Origin: Rhytidiadelphus loreus
Taxonomy: Eukaryota; Streptophyta; Bryopsida; Hypnales; Hylocomiaceae
NCBI GenBank assembly: GCA_947034895.1
Contig: OX344763.1
Coordinates: forward strand, 1,862,501 to 1,926,500
DNA: 64,000 nt
Direction of reading: 5' to 3'
Shown: piece after piece, positions 47,405-59,912 of the stretch
How the letters are laid out: each line of letters begins with the position of its first letter
How positions within the stretch are numbered: position 1 is the stretch's first letter
Made by a program: the position numbers and the translations under genes
Notes under the pieces: generated by a model
Databases searched by the model: none
What the model was told of the DNA's origin: nothing
What the model saw: the letters and a program-made list of their open reading frames with translations, nothing else

Positions 47405-47691
47405 ATTACCACGATTGCAAGCGGAGAACGAAGCCGCGCTGCTCTTCCGAAGCCTCCCCCTCCGCCAACAATATTGCCTTCTCTGCTGTCGAAGAAATGC
47501 TGCATTCATCTCAATCCGAAGCTCCGTTACGGATCCAGACAGACACATGTAATGGTACCAATCGCCTCACACCAATCCTCCCGTGCACATCAACCATTGA
47601 AACGCTTCAATTTGATGCACCATTGATCAAAGTCAAAATGCCTCGTTCTTCCCATTCTCCCGCGTGGATGTGAGCTTCCACTACGTTGGCG

Positions 47692-50600
47692 ATGGGGAAA
47701 TGGTGGGTGGTGTGGGGAGGCGGGGCGCTCGGGGTCGCCGTCCGACTGCTGTTGGTGCTCATGGGTTCCGTGGCGCTGCTGGATCATCGCGTAGAGGTGG
47801 TGAGCCCCGTCACCAGCCTCGCCCGATGTAAGCACTCGTCTCTGTCTGTCTGTCTGTCTCTCTCTCTGGGATGCACACTCGGTGTGGCTGTGGAGATTTT
47901 CATGTGCTTTGAATGTGCATCGCATGTTTTGGTGTGTTGAGAACGAATTGCATCCCTGATAGTGCTCGTTCTGATCGGTTGATCGGTAGGGAGGAAATCC
48001 CTAAAAGTTTGGCACCATCTATTGGTTTTTTAATTATCATGTAGTCGTCCGGGTTTCTACCGGGAATATGTTGTGCTCGTGATTTCATGTAGATGCTAGG
48101 GGCTTACCGGATTTTCTTTCTGCGAATCTAGGTGCATATGTTTTGTGTCTCGATTGGGCATGTTAGTTTGAGTGTAAACCCTAAATACGGCTGTGGATAG
48201 CGCAGGAGAGATTTTCATGTGCTTTGAATGTGCGTTGCGTATTAGATTGCGTACCTCGGGGTGTTGGATCTGATCGGTTGTAAGGAAAACCCTTAATATG
48301 TGGTATCTCTATTGCTTCGATACCGTGTGATCGTCACGGGTTTTATGGGAATGTATGGTGCTTGCGAGTTCTTGTAGATGCTAGGGGCTTACGGGATTCT
48401 CGGTTTGCGAGTCTAGACTCACGTGTTTTGTGTCTCGATTGGCTAAACCCTAATCTGACTGTGGATACCGCAGGAGAGATTTTGATGTGCTCTGGATGTG
48501 CATTGCGTATTTAGGCGTGCTTAGAAAGTGCTTTGCGTATTTGATTGCGTTCCTCGTAGTGTTTGCTGATCGGTAGTGAGGAAAACACTAAAAAATTGGT
48601 ACCTCTATTGGTACCTCTATTGGTTCATTATCGTGTGATCATTAGGGGTTTTACGGGAAAATTTTGTTCTCGTGAATTCTTGTAGACGCTAGGGGCTTGC
48701 CAAAATCTCTTTTTGCGAATCTAGGCGCATTTATATTGTGTCTCGATTGGGCATGTTTGTCTGACTCTAAACCCTAATCCTTCCCCTCGGCAGTTTCGGA
48801 GAATATATGGGGTCGTAATAGCTTCCTGCTTTGTGCATACTGGATGAGGATGTTAGTGTGGATTCTGAATTCATGGCAAGCTCTCATGGACTAAGTTTGT
48901 TGAAGGTAGAGGATACTATGTGCGTCACTTAAAGCACTTCAACACATAGAGTGTGATTTTTGGGGAAATCACTATTGAGCTCTGGATAGATCACTTTCGG
49001 TACGAGAGTCAATTTTGTTGAGATCAAGGATTTATCAGTATGTGCAAATTTCTTACGCAAATTCAAAGTGGGAGGTTACTAATTATCATTGAAGGGCAAT
49101 TGACAACCCCATTGCCATTCAATTGTTAGTGGCCACATTCAGTCAAGTCATGCTTACAACACGTGGTAACAAGTCCGACCAAGTGTGTGAATAGGTGAGT
49201 TGCTGTTGGGAACAGGAATCAGTATAGGAGACGGGATGACGGTTTTAATACGGTACCTTATGTTCACTTTAGCCAACAGGTTCCTACTTCAAATTTGTGA
49301 TCGGGAAAGCGATGATCTCCTTCTGATTGATGTGACCCTATGTCTCAGTTGAGTTATGCTGGTCCAGAATAGGTAAATTAATTAATTAATGCATCTTAAC
49401 CTGTTTTAATGTTCATTGATTTTTTTCATGACATGTTTTGTGTTTTCTTGTGCTTGCTCTTGCAGTGGCAGAAGGGTATTGGCTTAAGGAATATGGCATG
49501 TCACCTTACGCAGGTCAGCATCATTTGTCGAGATTCTCGGGGTCTGTACTACAAAATTTCCCCCATAGATACAGAAGCGATCCCATCTCCTCTTTTTCCC
49601 CTAAATGCCCAAGACCTCTCTTGAACTTCTTGGAGTACGTTGAGCTTCAAAAAAGTTGTTGAAACATATCTAGGATTTGAATCTTAAACAAGACATGCTA
49701 GGGTCACATGGGACAAAAAAAGAACACAACATAACATATGGATCGAAAGATTATAATGTTTGATCTCAAGGGGTTAAAATTTGAAAGTAACTTAAACCTT
49801 TTCAGTTTTTCATTCCTCTATTTACGTGTAAAATCTAAAATTATGGTCATGTACAAAATATGAGGTTAAAGTAAATACATGCATAACTATTAACACTTCA
49901 TTCTATCTCAAAATCTACTCTACAATTTTTATAAGCGAATTTGTATTTTGAGTTTTTGGTCAAGATCCAGTGTATTTGAGGGGATCTCTTAGAGCTCTGA
50001 AGACTGGAATTTCGTTCAAGTCTATTTTCAGCATCGATTTTTTTTCTTTTTTTCTTTATGGAGTTTAAAGTATAATGTTTTTTCTATTTAAGTTTTTGTG
50101 CAACGGGGGTCCACTACAAAACTTGATATTCGCATAAACAAGAAAATACTGAAAATATGAATTTGGTGAGATTTGATTTAACTTCGAAGGTTTGTCGACA
50201 CCAAGATGTAGGGGGTTGATAGGTGCGAATAAGCCCGAGTTTCAGACCCGGAATTCAAATTCACCAACTTGACAGGATTTCTGTGGTCACCGGTAACTAC
50301 TCCATACGTGTAATGTATAGCAGAATAGCTGTAGAAACAATAGCAGAAAAAATTGCTTCCTCCCCACATGCGAATCTGGATTGAGTTTCATATGACTTTA
50401 TCGGTATTGTTTGCAGGCTCTACTTATCATGGGTCGCCTTTGTTACTGTCCTTGATTGGTCCCATCATCGGTGATAGGTAACGCACTCGATACTACTCAC
50501 CCATGCGACTGGTGACTTGCAAAATACGATTTTCATTTCATATCTAAGTTGAAATCTCTAACTATTGGGAGAGTAAGATCCTTCTTCTGGGTTCAAATCT

Positions 50601-53600
50601 ACTTGGTAACTAGATTTGAGCTTTTGCTGATATTGCTGACTCAATTGTGTTTCCACGGCTGCAGACAAGGAACATCTATCGGTTATCTTCTGCGCAGGCA
50701 AGGCCTTACTGTCTTACATTATCGTATTTTTCCTCTTGCCCAGCTCTTTTTTCCATGTTGTCTGTTAACCCCGAAGTGCGATCGCTGAAATGAAAAATTC
50801 ACTGTGGAAACTAATAATTTATTGTGGTAACTTTAAAAAATGTAGGAGATGATTACTTCTTTCTATTGTTATCTTTTACTCCCCTCATTGAAGCTTCCGA
50901 AACTATATAATTCAACTTGTATAGATATGGAAATGGCCTTTTTTGACCATTTGGACAATTAAGGGTTAAATTTGGTATCTGCCTCCTGTTCTCTATGCTT
51001 CTTGATATTCTGTCGCTACGGGGGTCTTTCGCAGCTAAAGTTGTTGCAGCATGCGCTATTGTAGGCGTGGTAATCAAATTTGTTGCGTTTGCTCGCTTAG
51101 ACTGATCCGGATAAGCAGTTGCTTACCCTATGGAGTTGAGATGTGCGTCTATGAATGAGATGATTACAATGAAAGAGATTCAAATAATTTGTGGGTGCAG
51201 CTCGTTATTGTTTGTTGTTGCAGATCTCATAAGCGCTCTCTTGTTAAGGTCAATTGGGAAGGTTTTGGAGCGTAATCACTCCAATAACTTTCGAATGCTT
51301 GGTCTTACAGATTCGTCCAAATCGAGTACTGACAGGAAAGGTAAATATAGCTGTCGCTGCTGTTTCAATATGTTTTTTTAACATGCTTGTGTCGCTATGG
51401 TGACTCGGCAGCCCTTGATGTAATTAATATATGTTCACTTATGCCTAGCCGCTGTCTGCAGGTGTGCTTGGAGCTGGAGATGTTTCTTTCTTGATATACC
51501 TATTTAATCCATTCGCTATCGCTGTCTGTGTGGGAGGCTCAACATCTTCAATTGAGAACTTGCTGATATCTTTGTGCTTATACGGGGCTGCTTCAGGTCC
51601 AAAGCTTTCCTTGGTTGTCTTCGATGCTAACAACTAGTGCCCCTTTGTAGGCTATATCATTATTTTCCAATCGAGGTCCTTTGAATTGCTCACGTCTGAC
51701 CGAGCCCTTAACATATCAATTAAATACGTCTTCTCAGGCCTATGTGAAAGTATTTGAACGAGTATTTACTTTTTTGTTGATCTGGTGGGTAACAGGGAAA
51801 ATATCAATAGCCGGTTTTGGATGGGCTATGGCAACACACCTGAGCATGTATCCCGTTTTTCTCTTCATCCCTGTGCGTACACCACTGCCTTTAACCTTGT
51901 TCATATCCCTACTGGTTATTTTCGAGGCTTTCATTTTGTCCAGTAGTCTTAGTTTTCATTCAAAATTGTCAATACTTTTCTTTATTTTGGTCAATTCGAT
52001 ATCTATTGCTGCAAAAGCTGTATAAACTGGTTTGAGATGTGGAGGAAGTGTCTTTTAATATTGTTTCTCATCCTTATTCTGGGTTGATTCTTAGATTGTT
52101 TGTCTGTTGGCAAATGGACTTGATGGTCCTCCAAGTAAACTATTCGAATTATCTGAAGTCAAGGCAGCTCCTGAACGAGATTCGTCCGACCAAAAGGATG
52201 GAACGGAGTCACTGAAGTCGTCGTCGCAAAACCCACGTATTCGCCCACCGAGGAGAAAGTGGGCGGTCATTTCGAAGCTGGTGCTGTGGTCGGCTATTTC
52301 ATGGGTGTGCATCTTGCTTTTGTGCAAGCTTGCTCTGCAGGGCCGCTCCAGCTTAGTCAACATGCTGCTAGAGTAAGTAAAATTTCTGACAATCGTGGAA
52401 TACATATGTCTAAATGAACTCTGAGTGCCCACGCTAGAACTGGAAAGTGCACTTTAGAAGCTATTGGTTGATTATAGTGTTTTTCAAAACATATTCTTTT
52501 GTTCAAAAGTGCGAGATTTGTTTTTATTTTTGTCTATGGGTACATTTGTTACCTTCTAAATGATTAATTTCAACTCCTATATATATGGAAGCGACCACTT
52601 TTGCACGTAAGGGTATATTTTATGATACCCTCAATTATCGTTTGTGAAATATCCTTTGTATCATGCTCCCACAATCATGCAGAGAAATTGCATGGAAGTA
52701 TAATTTGTTGCTGCAAGAACGCATGCAATTTATCACCTGAATTGACATTTCTTTTCGTTATACTATTAAATGCAGGACTTACAAGTACATGCTTGCTGTA
52801 GATGACCTCACTCCGAACTTGGGCCTTTTCTGGTGAGTTTAATCTTTTGGAATAGATGCTCCTCTGTCTTCATCATTTATGCTACGGATCCGAGCTCCTA
52901 AGAGTTTGGCTATTTTTTTCCTTGTATAGTTTGTATTTGTTGTATAATATGTATCCCTGACGTTCATAAATAACCTGTTTTTGCTTCTCATGGGGAGGAT
53001 CTCATAGAGTTGGTTCTTGGTTAGGACTGCAGGTATTTCTTCACAGAAGTGTTCGACTTTTTCCGTACCTTCTTTCTGATGGTCTTTCACGCAAATATTG
53101 TTTTTATGGTTCCGCCCCTGACAATACGACTCCAGCATCGACCCATCTTTCTTGCTTTTATCCTCATGGCAATTTGTTCTATGGTGAAGTCTTATCCAAC
53201 GGTAAGTCATTAATTCGTGCTTTATACAATATGGTTATGAAGATTCCCTGTAGTTAGTTTTCAGACATAAAAAATACATATATTTGAAAACTGTGACAAG
53301 TTGATAGTCGTTTCAATGAAGAAAATGCTCAGCACTTCAGTGATCTCTTTTACTTAGAAATTACAAATTTCCTTGTGCAGGTTGGTGATGCTGCCCTGTA
53401 CATTGGGTTGATGGCGCTTTGTTGTCATGAATTGTCTGGTAAGAAATTTTGCACCTTTCGAGATATTTCAGCCGCACGCAGTACTTCTGTCTCTCTTATT
53501 GAGAGTGTTCCTGTTTGCATAACCAATATCATTGATCTCAAAATCTTCCGTTGTGACTATTTTCTTTTTTGCTGTGGTCCTTTGCAGATCTTCAGCACTT

Positions 53601-54197
53601 CTATCTTTTGTTGAACGGATATATCCTGATCACTGTCCTCGGCCCAGTTATGTACAACTTGTGGATATTTAGGGTACGATATCTCTTCTATTTTCCGTTG
53701 TTAGCTGTTCTAATGATTTTCACTTGAAGATGACCAATTCAGGTTCTCTCGCTCTCCTAATTGTTCTAGAGGTTGCCCTTACACATCAACTTATGCATGA
53801 ATCATCCTTTGAACGAATCTCATACGCAGGGAACAGGAAATGCAAACTTCTATTTCGCTATCAACCTGGTGTATGCGACTCTACAAGTGCGTGTATTTTC
53901 TTACCCACTGACTCTGCATTTTTCCCTCCTCCTAGGAGACCTTGACAATGTGTTCAATGTTGTTGAAGGGGGGAGCATGCTTATTGTGTTGAAGGGCTTT
54001 TCAAGGCGTCCTCTTTTCTTGCATTATAATCAAATATTCTGAGTTCCTCAGAGATCTTCAGTTTTAACTTAGTCGTGATATTGTTTATTTTTTGTCCGCA
54101 GACGGTGCTGATCGTGGAAAGTGCGAGCACAGTCATTCGGTTTGACAGGAATCTCTTAAAGCAGATCAAGCTTCAGAACAGAAATATAGCTTCATAG
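47692..54197 (+). CDS. PIGU: PIG-U / CDC91 subunit of GPI transamidase, 14 exons
   Basis: Joined exons 47692-47827, 49466-49513, 50417-50477, 50665-50697, 51201-51340, 51462-51596, 51796-51872, 52095-52372, 52776-52832, 53033-53201, 53381-53438, 53588-53673, 53830-53886 and 54102-54197 give 476 residues, slightly more than human PIG-U (about 435). PIG-U is a multi-pass ER membrane subunit of the complex that attaches GPI anchors to proteins. Visible landmarks are RVEVVSP (33-39), YGMSPYAG, a YHGSPLLLSL stretch, VVADLISALLLR, YLFNPF, GFGWAMATHLSMYP, LTPNLGLFWYFFTEVF (from 314), KSYPTVGDAALY and a GTGNANFYFAINL stretch. Exon 4 (33 nt) ends in a GC donor; without it the frame is kept but the protein loses 11 residues. 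Residues 250-290 or so are a hydrophilic Ser/Arg/Pro-rich insert. The start is the first ATG in frame. Confidence 0.92.
47880..48780 (+). repeat. About 300-bp tandem array in PIG-U intron 1
   Basis: Three imperfect units start with GAGATTTTCATGTGCTTTGA at 47893, 48208 and 48476 (spacings 315 and 268). Each then carries TGATCGGT, GAGGAAA.CCCT, a TATTGGTT / GTGATCGTC block, GATGCTAGGGGCTTAC, GCGAATCTAGG, TGTGTCTCGATTGG and CTAAACCCTAAT. The unit follows closely on exon 1. Confidence 0.88.
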
Positions 54198-57100
54198 CTG
54201 CAATCAACTCGATGACAATGACTGGGAGGTATTCTGAAATATCTGCAAATTGTCGCTGAACTTGTCCATGGATAAGAGAATACTCTGCAGCCTCCGAATG
54301 AGTGATTCACAGACATGCAATGTACTTCTGCAGCAAAGAACGCCTCACTAATAGAATGATAGAATCCAAATAGAATGTGTAGACATGAATCTCTTTATAG
54401 TTATTTTACTGAGTTGAAAGCATGTATGCATAGGCAATTGAAAATGTAAGGCAATGCAAGTGAAATCTTAGAACCAGGATCCCTAGTCCCGAAAGTGCTT
54501 TTTCAAAATATACCGAATATTCGTGGGATCTGTACAGTAACCCTTTAATGAGCAAGAAGTGGCTAAACCATGCTTTTGATTGCATTTACTTTTCTTATTC
54601 AACAAGATGACAAATTTAGTATTTCTTGAAAGAAACTTAGACAAAGGGACTAAAGTCAAGGAATTCACTAAAGAAATTTGTTGCAATTTACATGCCAATT
54701 TTCATTCCAAAAAATAATAATTAACATCAATTATAAAGCTTTAATTAAAAATTAATTGCATTGTACCATGCAGATGGCCATTGCTAAACTTTCTCGTATA
54801 ATGTCATTTTCAGAATATTCTTGAAATGATTAAAGATTGTATTACATTTTAGACCAAATAAAAAATGAGCAGTAAATGTATATTATTTTGAGCATCATCC
54901 TTTCTTTTATAAACAATATTAAATTCTAAGAAATGGATCATGAAGCAGGTTTGTTGCACTAAATCATCCCTTTGTGAGCATAGGTAAACCAGCCCATGAT
55001 AGGCAAACTGCCCAATACAAACACTTAGAAAATCCCATTGTGAGCACAATGATTAAGGTAAACTAGCCCATGATAGGCAAACTGTCCAATGCAAACACCT
55101 AGAAAACCACCCATTATAGTTTACATCAATCCATGGTAGATTTTTGCTAATAAATGAAATTAGAACTTAATTAGGTTCATTAGTGGCCAAATTCAATGCC
55201 TTGGGAGATGGTGATGGAGTTATTGATGATTGTGTTAGGATGTTTTGCCTTTTTAGTGTAAATTCATCAAAGCAAGTGATTTTTTTATTCCTTTAGAGTG
55301 TGGCCATGTTAGGAAATGTTGTAGCCATGTTAGGAAACATTATGACTGCTTTAGGATGGCCATCATGCATATACTTTTTGTTGGTTTTGGGATAGTCTAT
55401 AGACTCTTTTAGGCCAACTAAATAGCACACTTCAAAAATTCATAAAAAATTCATACTTTGTCAACAAAAAAAATATTCAATTGCTTTCTTTATTTCTCAT
55501 AGTTGTCTTTCTATAGAAAAAAATTTGAATTTTTTGCCAATTGTAACAGGGCAAAACACTCATTTTGCCTATCATAGGTAGATTTACCTTAGTGCTATTT
55601 GAAAAATGTGGGAATAAATTTCAGTGGGAGACAAGCAATAAGAAGCAAATTTGCAATTGAAAAAATAATTTTTAGACTTTATGTGAATTTTTTTATATTT
55701 ATAGAAGAGTGTTGTCCTAGACACACCTATCAATGTTAGAAAATAGCTATTGAAGGACTTCTTATCAACCTATACCCAATCTAATCCATAATGACCTCAA
55801 TACCAACTACTAACTTCTATTGCCAAAATGAATTGATTTGCATTGATTTAAAACTAATCAAGAGTGAAATAATGACAATGTGTAATTAAGCATAGATTTT
55901 GCCCATTCTTGATACATGTTATCTTCATTTCATGCAACCAACTTCCTAAAGTAAGCAATCAATTCCTTCATTTCTATTTCTATTTTCTAATGCAAATAAT
56001 TTGGATTGGGGCTTTTCCTAGATGTTTGTAATGGGAGTTTGGATTGGAATGGGATAATTTACTTCAATGAATAATGAATGGATTTGGAGCTAAGTATTTC
56101 TTAATGACAAAGTTTACTTCTATATCTTTTACATTTTTTAGTACATTAAGTTCTTTGCTTGCCATGACTTCCTTGAAAAGTTGATTTTGATTTTAGCATT
56201 CTTTTTATAGATTTTTCTTGTGATCATTTCAAGAATACACATTCCAAATGATTTTCTTTGCATGGATTCTAGAATCTTACATTGAGTGTCGAGGGATTTT
56301 GCAAAACATATATCACATATTCATATTCATCTGTAAAACTCACAGGGTTTTTAATATAAATCACCCACATCTCACATTAATTTTTTTAACATAAATAAAG
56401 TTTGCAAGTTCTAATTTTGCAATGGACTCTCATGATGCACAAAAACCATAAATAGGGGATATTACTCTCAAAACAAAACTAATAAAACTAGGAGTTTTAG
56501 TGGCATAAGTTTTCATTTAACTCAAAATTTTATCAACACCAAAATGTAGGCTTTGAGCATTTATAGGGGTTTATACAAGTGCAATGTAGTGCCATATGAT
56601 TTTGCAATTGGAGAAATTGTTTTTGCAGATTTTGACCATAACTCCTTCCCCTCCGTCATATAGTACTAGCGCTTTCCTTTTGGTCCCCAATAGCACTTCC
56701 TTTCTTTGTTTATATGGTTCTTTCCACTCAATGCCTTGGAAATGGTAGGCTTTAAGGAGTTTTGACCATAAAAGATCAAGGAATACAATGTATAATTTTG
56801 TTTAAGTACAAAGAAGAACAAAAAGTCATTAAAACTATATAGGGGTTGAACTACCGTTGTACCAAAGGCATATGCAATGCTAGAGATGGCACATTGAAGC
56901 ATGGAAGCTTTAGCAATGATATTAAATTTACATGTACATCTCCTAACCTTGGGCTTCCATGGTTTGTCCTATACTCTTGGTTGCCCAAATGTGAATACTT
57001 ATTATCCATTTTTCCAGATTTTCATTCAAGCCTTAGTTGTTGATTTTCATGGACTTGTCATTGTAAGAGTTTGGAAGGCGTTGTAGACTTGAGTTGCTAC

Positions 57101-58999
57101 ATCTGAAATCTTTCATAGCTACATTTTTGGGTTGTTCTTGCTTGTTCCTTTATGAAGTTTGAAAGCCTACATCTTTGGTGCCTTGTGATGTTCAATATAC
57201 GTAGCCAATGCCGTTGATGTAACATACAAGAACATTGGTAGTAATTCCAAATTTTTACTAAAAAATTTGAAGTTCTTCTCACTAATAGAAGACATATGAT
57301 TTTATCCTTGAAAAAAAATTAAATGAAAAAATAGTCACAAAATGGGAACATCCAAAACAAATGGATACTCACGCTGAAACCTATAGTCATGGACTTGTCT
57401 TTTTAGAATTAAGGATTAATAATGTTATACAATACCATGATAAGACTAGATGATATTATATAGGACAAAGACTAGTTTTGAGGGGAATTCATAAGTAAAT
57501 AATCTTAATAGAGTCATCCTGAATTTTGAAAAAATACAAGATTGGATTCATAGTCCATTAGAGGTTAAAAAATCATAATAAATACTCGGGGGGTGCACTT
57601 AGTTCTACTATAACAAACCACATGCGAACAAGTGGTTTCTAATCAACTATAATTTCAACCTAAAATTCTGAACATTGTTTAATAATGACTATAACTTTCT
57701 ATTGCCAAAATTTCCAACTCAAATAAAATATGAAATGATTTCTAGAAGAGGTTGAAAATGAACTAAAATGGCATGTTTTTCAACTCAAATAATTATAGAG
57801 GACACATTTAGATGACCATCGAGTCAATATTCAACTCAAAATGAGCTTTCAATAATGAATTATTTTTAGAAATTTTTTGTTCATTTTTTAGACAATTTTT
57901 TCTTATATAATATAGGGGTGTGAAAGTTATTTTTCAGTTCTATAATGTATCTTTTTACTTCAAAAATTTGTAACTAATTATTATTAACAAATAAAAATAT
58001 CAATAATTCAAAACATAAACTTTCAAAGTAGGAAAATCTATTCATATTTTTTTAATTTTGTTTTATTTAAAATTCAAAAAGTATATAGGGGGTCTGAAGT
58101 TTTGTTCGCACGTGGTTTCTAATGGACACTCTAAATGACCCCCTTGAGAATAAATAAAATTGTAGTGAGCTCACGGATTCTACATCCATATGTTGAATTA
58201 AAAATTATTTGCAAAAGATTCAAGTAGTCAAATGCCAATTAAAAAGATATATAATTGGGGATTCTATTTTTCACTATACAAAAAAATTCTCTAATCTTGA
58301 AACATCACACTTATGACCATTAGAATTAGAAGTTAAATTCCTTCACTTTGTATGCTCTCATTTAGCAACTACATGTTAACAAAAAAAAATTATTTATTTA
58401 TTTTTCAAAGACAAAATTGCATGTCTTCTTTAATTACTTAAAATATTTTTTTAGATTCTATCAAAAATTGATTTTTTTGAGAATTTTTGAAGAAAAAGTG
58501 CAAACTCAATTGCATACTTCGTAATCCACCACGAATGGTCAACAATGGTAGAAGAGGTTTGAGGGCAAGGGAGGGCCATTTCAAGTGTGTTCCCTTCGTT
58601 GGGAACTACAATACTCCAGTCTTTGTCTAGTGTAGGTCACTGCTTTGTCCATCCAAAGGCCATCAAATGATTGTTGTTGCTATGTTATAAGGCCAAAATA
58701 TTTATTTTCATTTAAACCTTTGACATTCATTTGTAGAATCACGTTACATTGAATCTACTAGCCTTTTACGGTTATTATGTCCTCCAAAATATCTACACTG
58801 ATTTTTTTTCCTATAGAATACTCTTTTATCATTCTGTTGATCAATTTCTATGAAATTCTCCTAATGAATTCTAATTGGATGAAGTACACTTTTCCAAGAC
58901 ATTCCTCATCCACTAGGTAGGTAGTTGAGCATCTAGAGGTTAAGCTTCTCCCCCCACGAGACGAAAAAGTCCCAAAAGGTGCCCAAAAGGCCCTCCCCC
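54198..58999. other. PIG-U 3' region and long gene-free stretch
   Basis: After the PIG-U stop the sequence is AT-rich without a recognisable gene. A 66-bp tandem duplication lies at 54974-55110 (GTGAGCA...GGTAAAC.AGCCCATGAT, AGGCAAACTG.CCAAT, CAAACAC.TAGAAAA twice). The short frames on both strands have intergenic composition. Confidence 0.45.
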
Positions 59000-59912
59000 T
59001 AATGGCCCACCCACCTTTGTCGTTTAATCTGGTCAATCAGAGCCACAAGTTGACGTGACGAACGCTGACGAATCAGATCCTTGACACATGGCGGCATTTC
59101 AGCGACGAATCGTATCCGCAGATAGTTTCCCATATTTCCCATAACGATCACCCCGAACATCGCCCCTGATACCCGATCCGGAACCACAAGATACCCGATC
59201 CGGAACCACACAGCATCCCACCGTCCCTGAACCGCCTCATCCTCGTCCCCATGTATACCCTTCGTATACCCGTCTGATACCCTCATACACCCGTCGCGTG
59301 TTCCTCACTCACCACGACACGCCGTCGCCGTGTTCCAGCCCAGCCACATCATTTTCTCCGCCCCAAAGACACCGCGCCGATTAATACCCGCCTTCCCGCC
59401 TTCCCCAGATATCAAGAGCACCCCCAGTCGTCCCATCGTTTCCCCTATCCGAGGGCAAACTACCTGACCAGCCCACGCCACGAGAACGACTTTGGCTTTG
59501 GTTACATCACCACCAGCAGCAGCGGCGCTTGCAACAGATTGCTTGTGTGGCTCGCTATTGCTTGCGGGTCCGGAATTGCCTACCATTACCCCACATTGCC
59601 TTTTCGGAGGTTTGCATTTTGAATTTGAGAGTTGCATTTCAAATTGGGGGTAGCATTAGTAGTGGTGGTGGTTGCTTGGATTGGGCCCGGGGGCGTTGTG
59701 TGCTTGACAAAAGGAACTTGAAACCCAAACAAAAGCCATTGCCTCCCTGATCTCTCGACTGAGGGAGAGACTTTCTGTTGTTCGATTGGATTGAAATACC
59801 TGAGGAGCGTTTTCAGATTTTCTGCTGATGTCGCAGTGAAAAAAGATTGTGTGTGCATTGGGAAGGGGGGGAGATTGCATTGGAAAGGTGGGTGGGGGGT
59901 GGGGTGGGGAGC
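59000..59912 (+). promoter_or_regulatory. GC-rich promoter and leader region of the desaturase gene
   Basis: Composition changes from AT-rich to GC-rich about 900 bp before the desaturase start codon, as expected for a promoter and 5' leader. It contains a 22-bp tandem duplication (ATACCCGATCCGGAACCACA at 59169 and 59191), with further GATACCC words near 59276. Two open minus-strand frames (59305-59637 and 58999-59286) are more likely composition effects than genes. No TATA box stands out. Confidence 0.4.

Noticed and set aside
50588..50605. GGTTCAAATCT, similar to a tRNA T-loop (B box)
   Set aside because: No matching acceptor stem, anticodon arm or A box around it; it lies within a PIG-U intron.
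59305..59637. 110-codon minus-strand frame before the desaturase
   Set aside because: Lies in the GC-rich promoter region of the plus-strand gene and has low-complexity Ala/Gly content; no family match. A divergent gene cannot be fully excluded.
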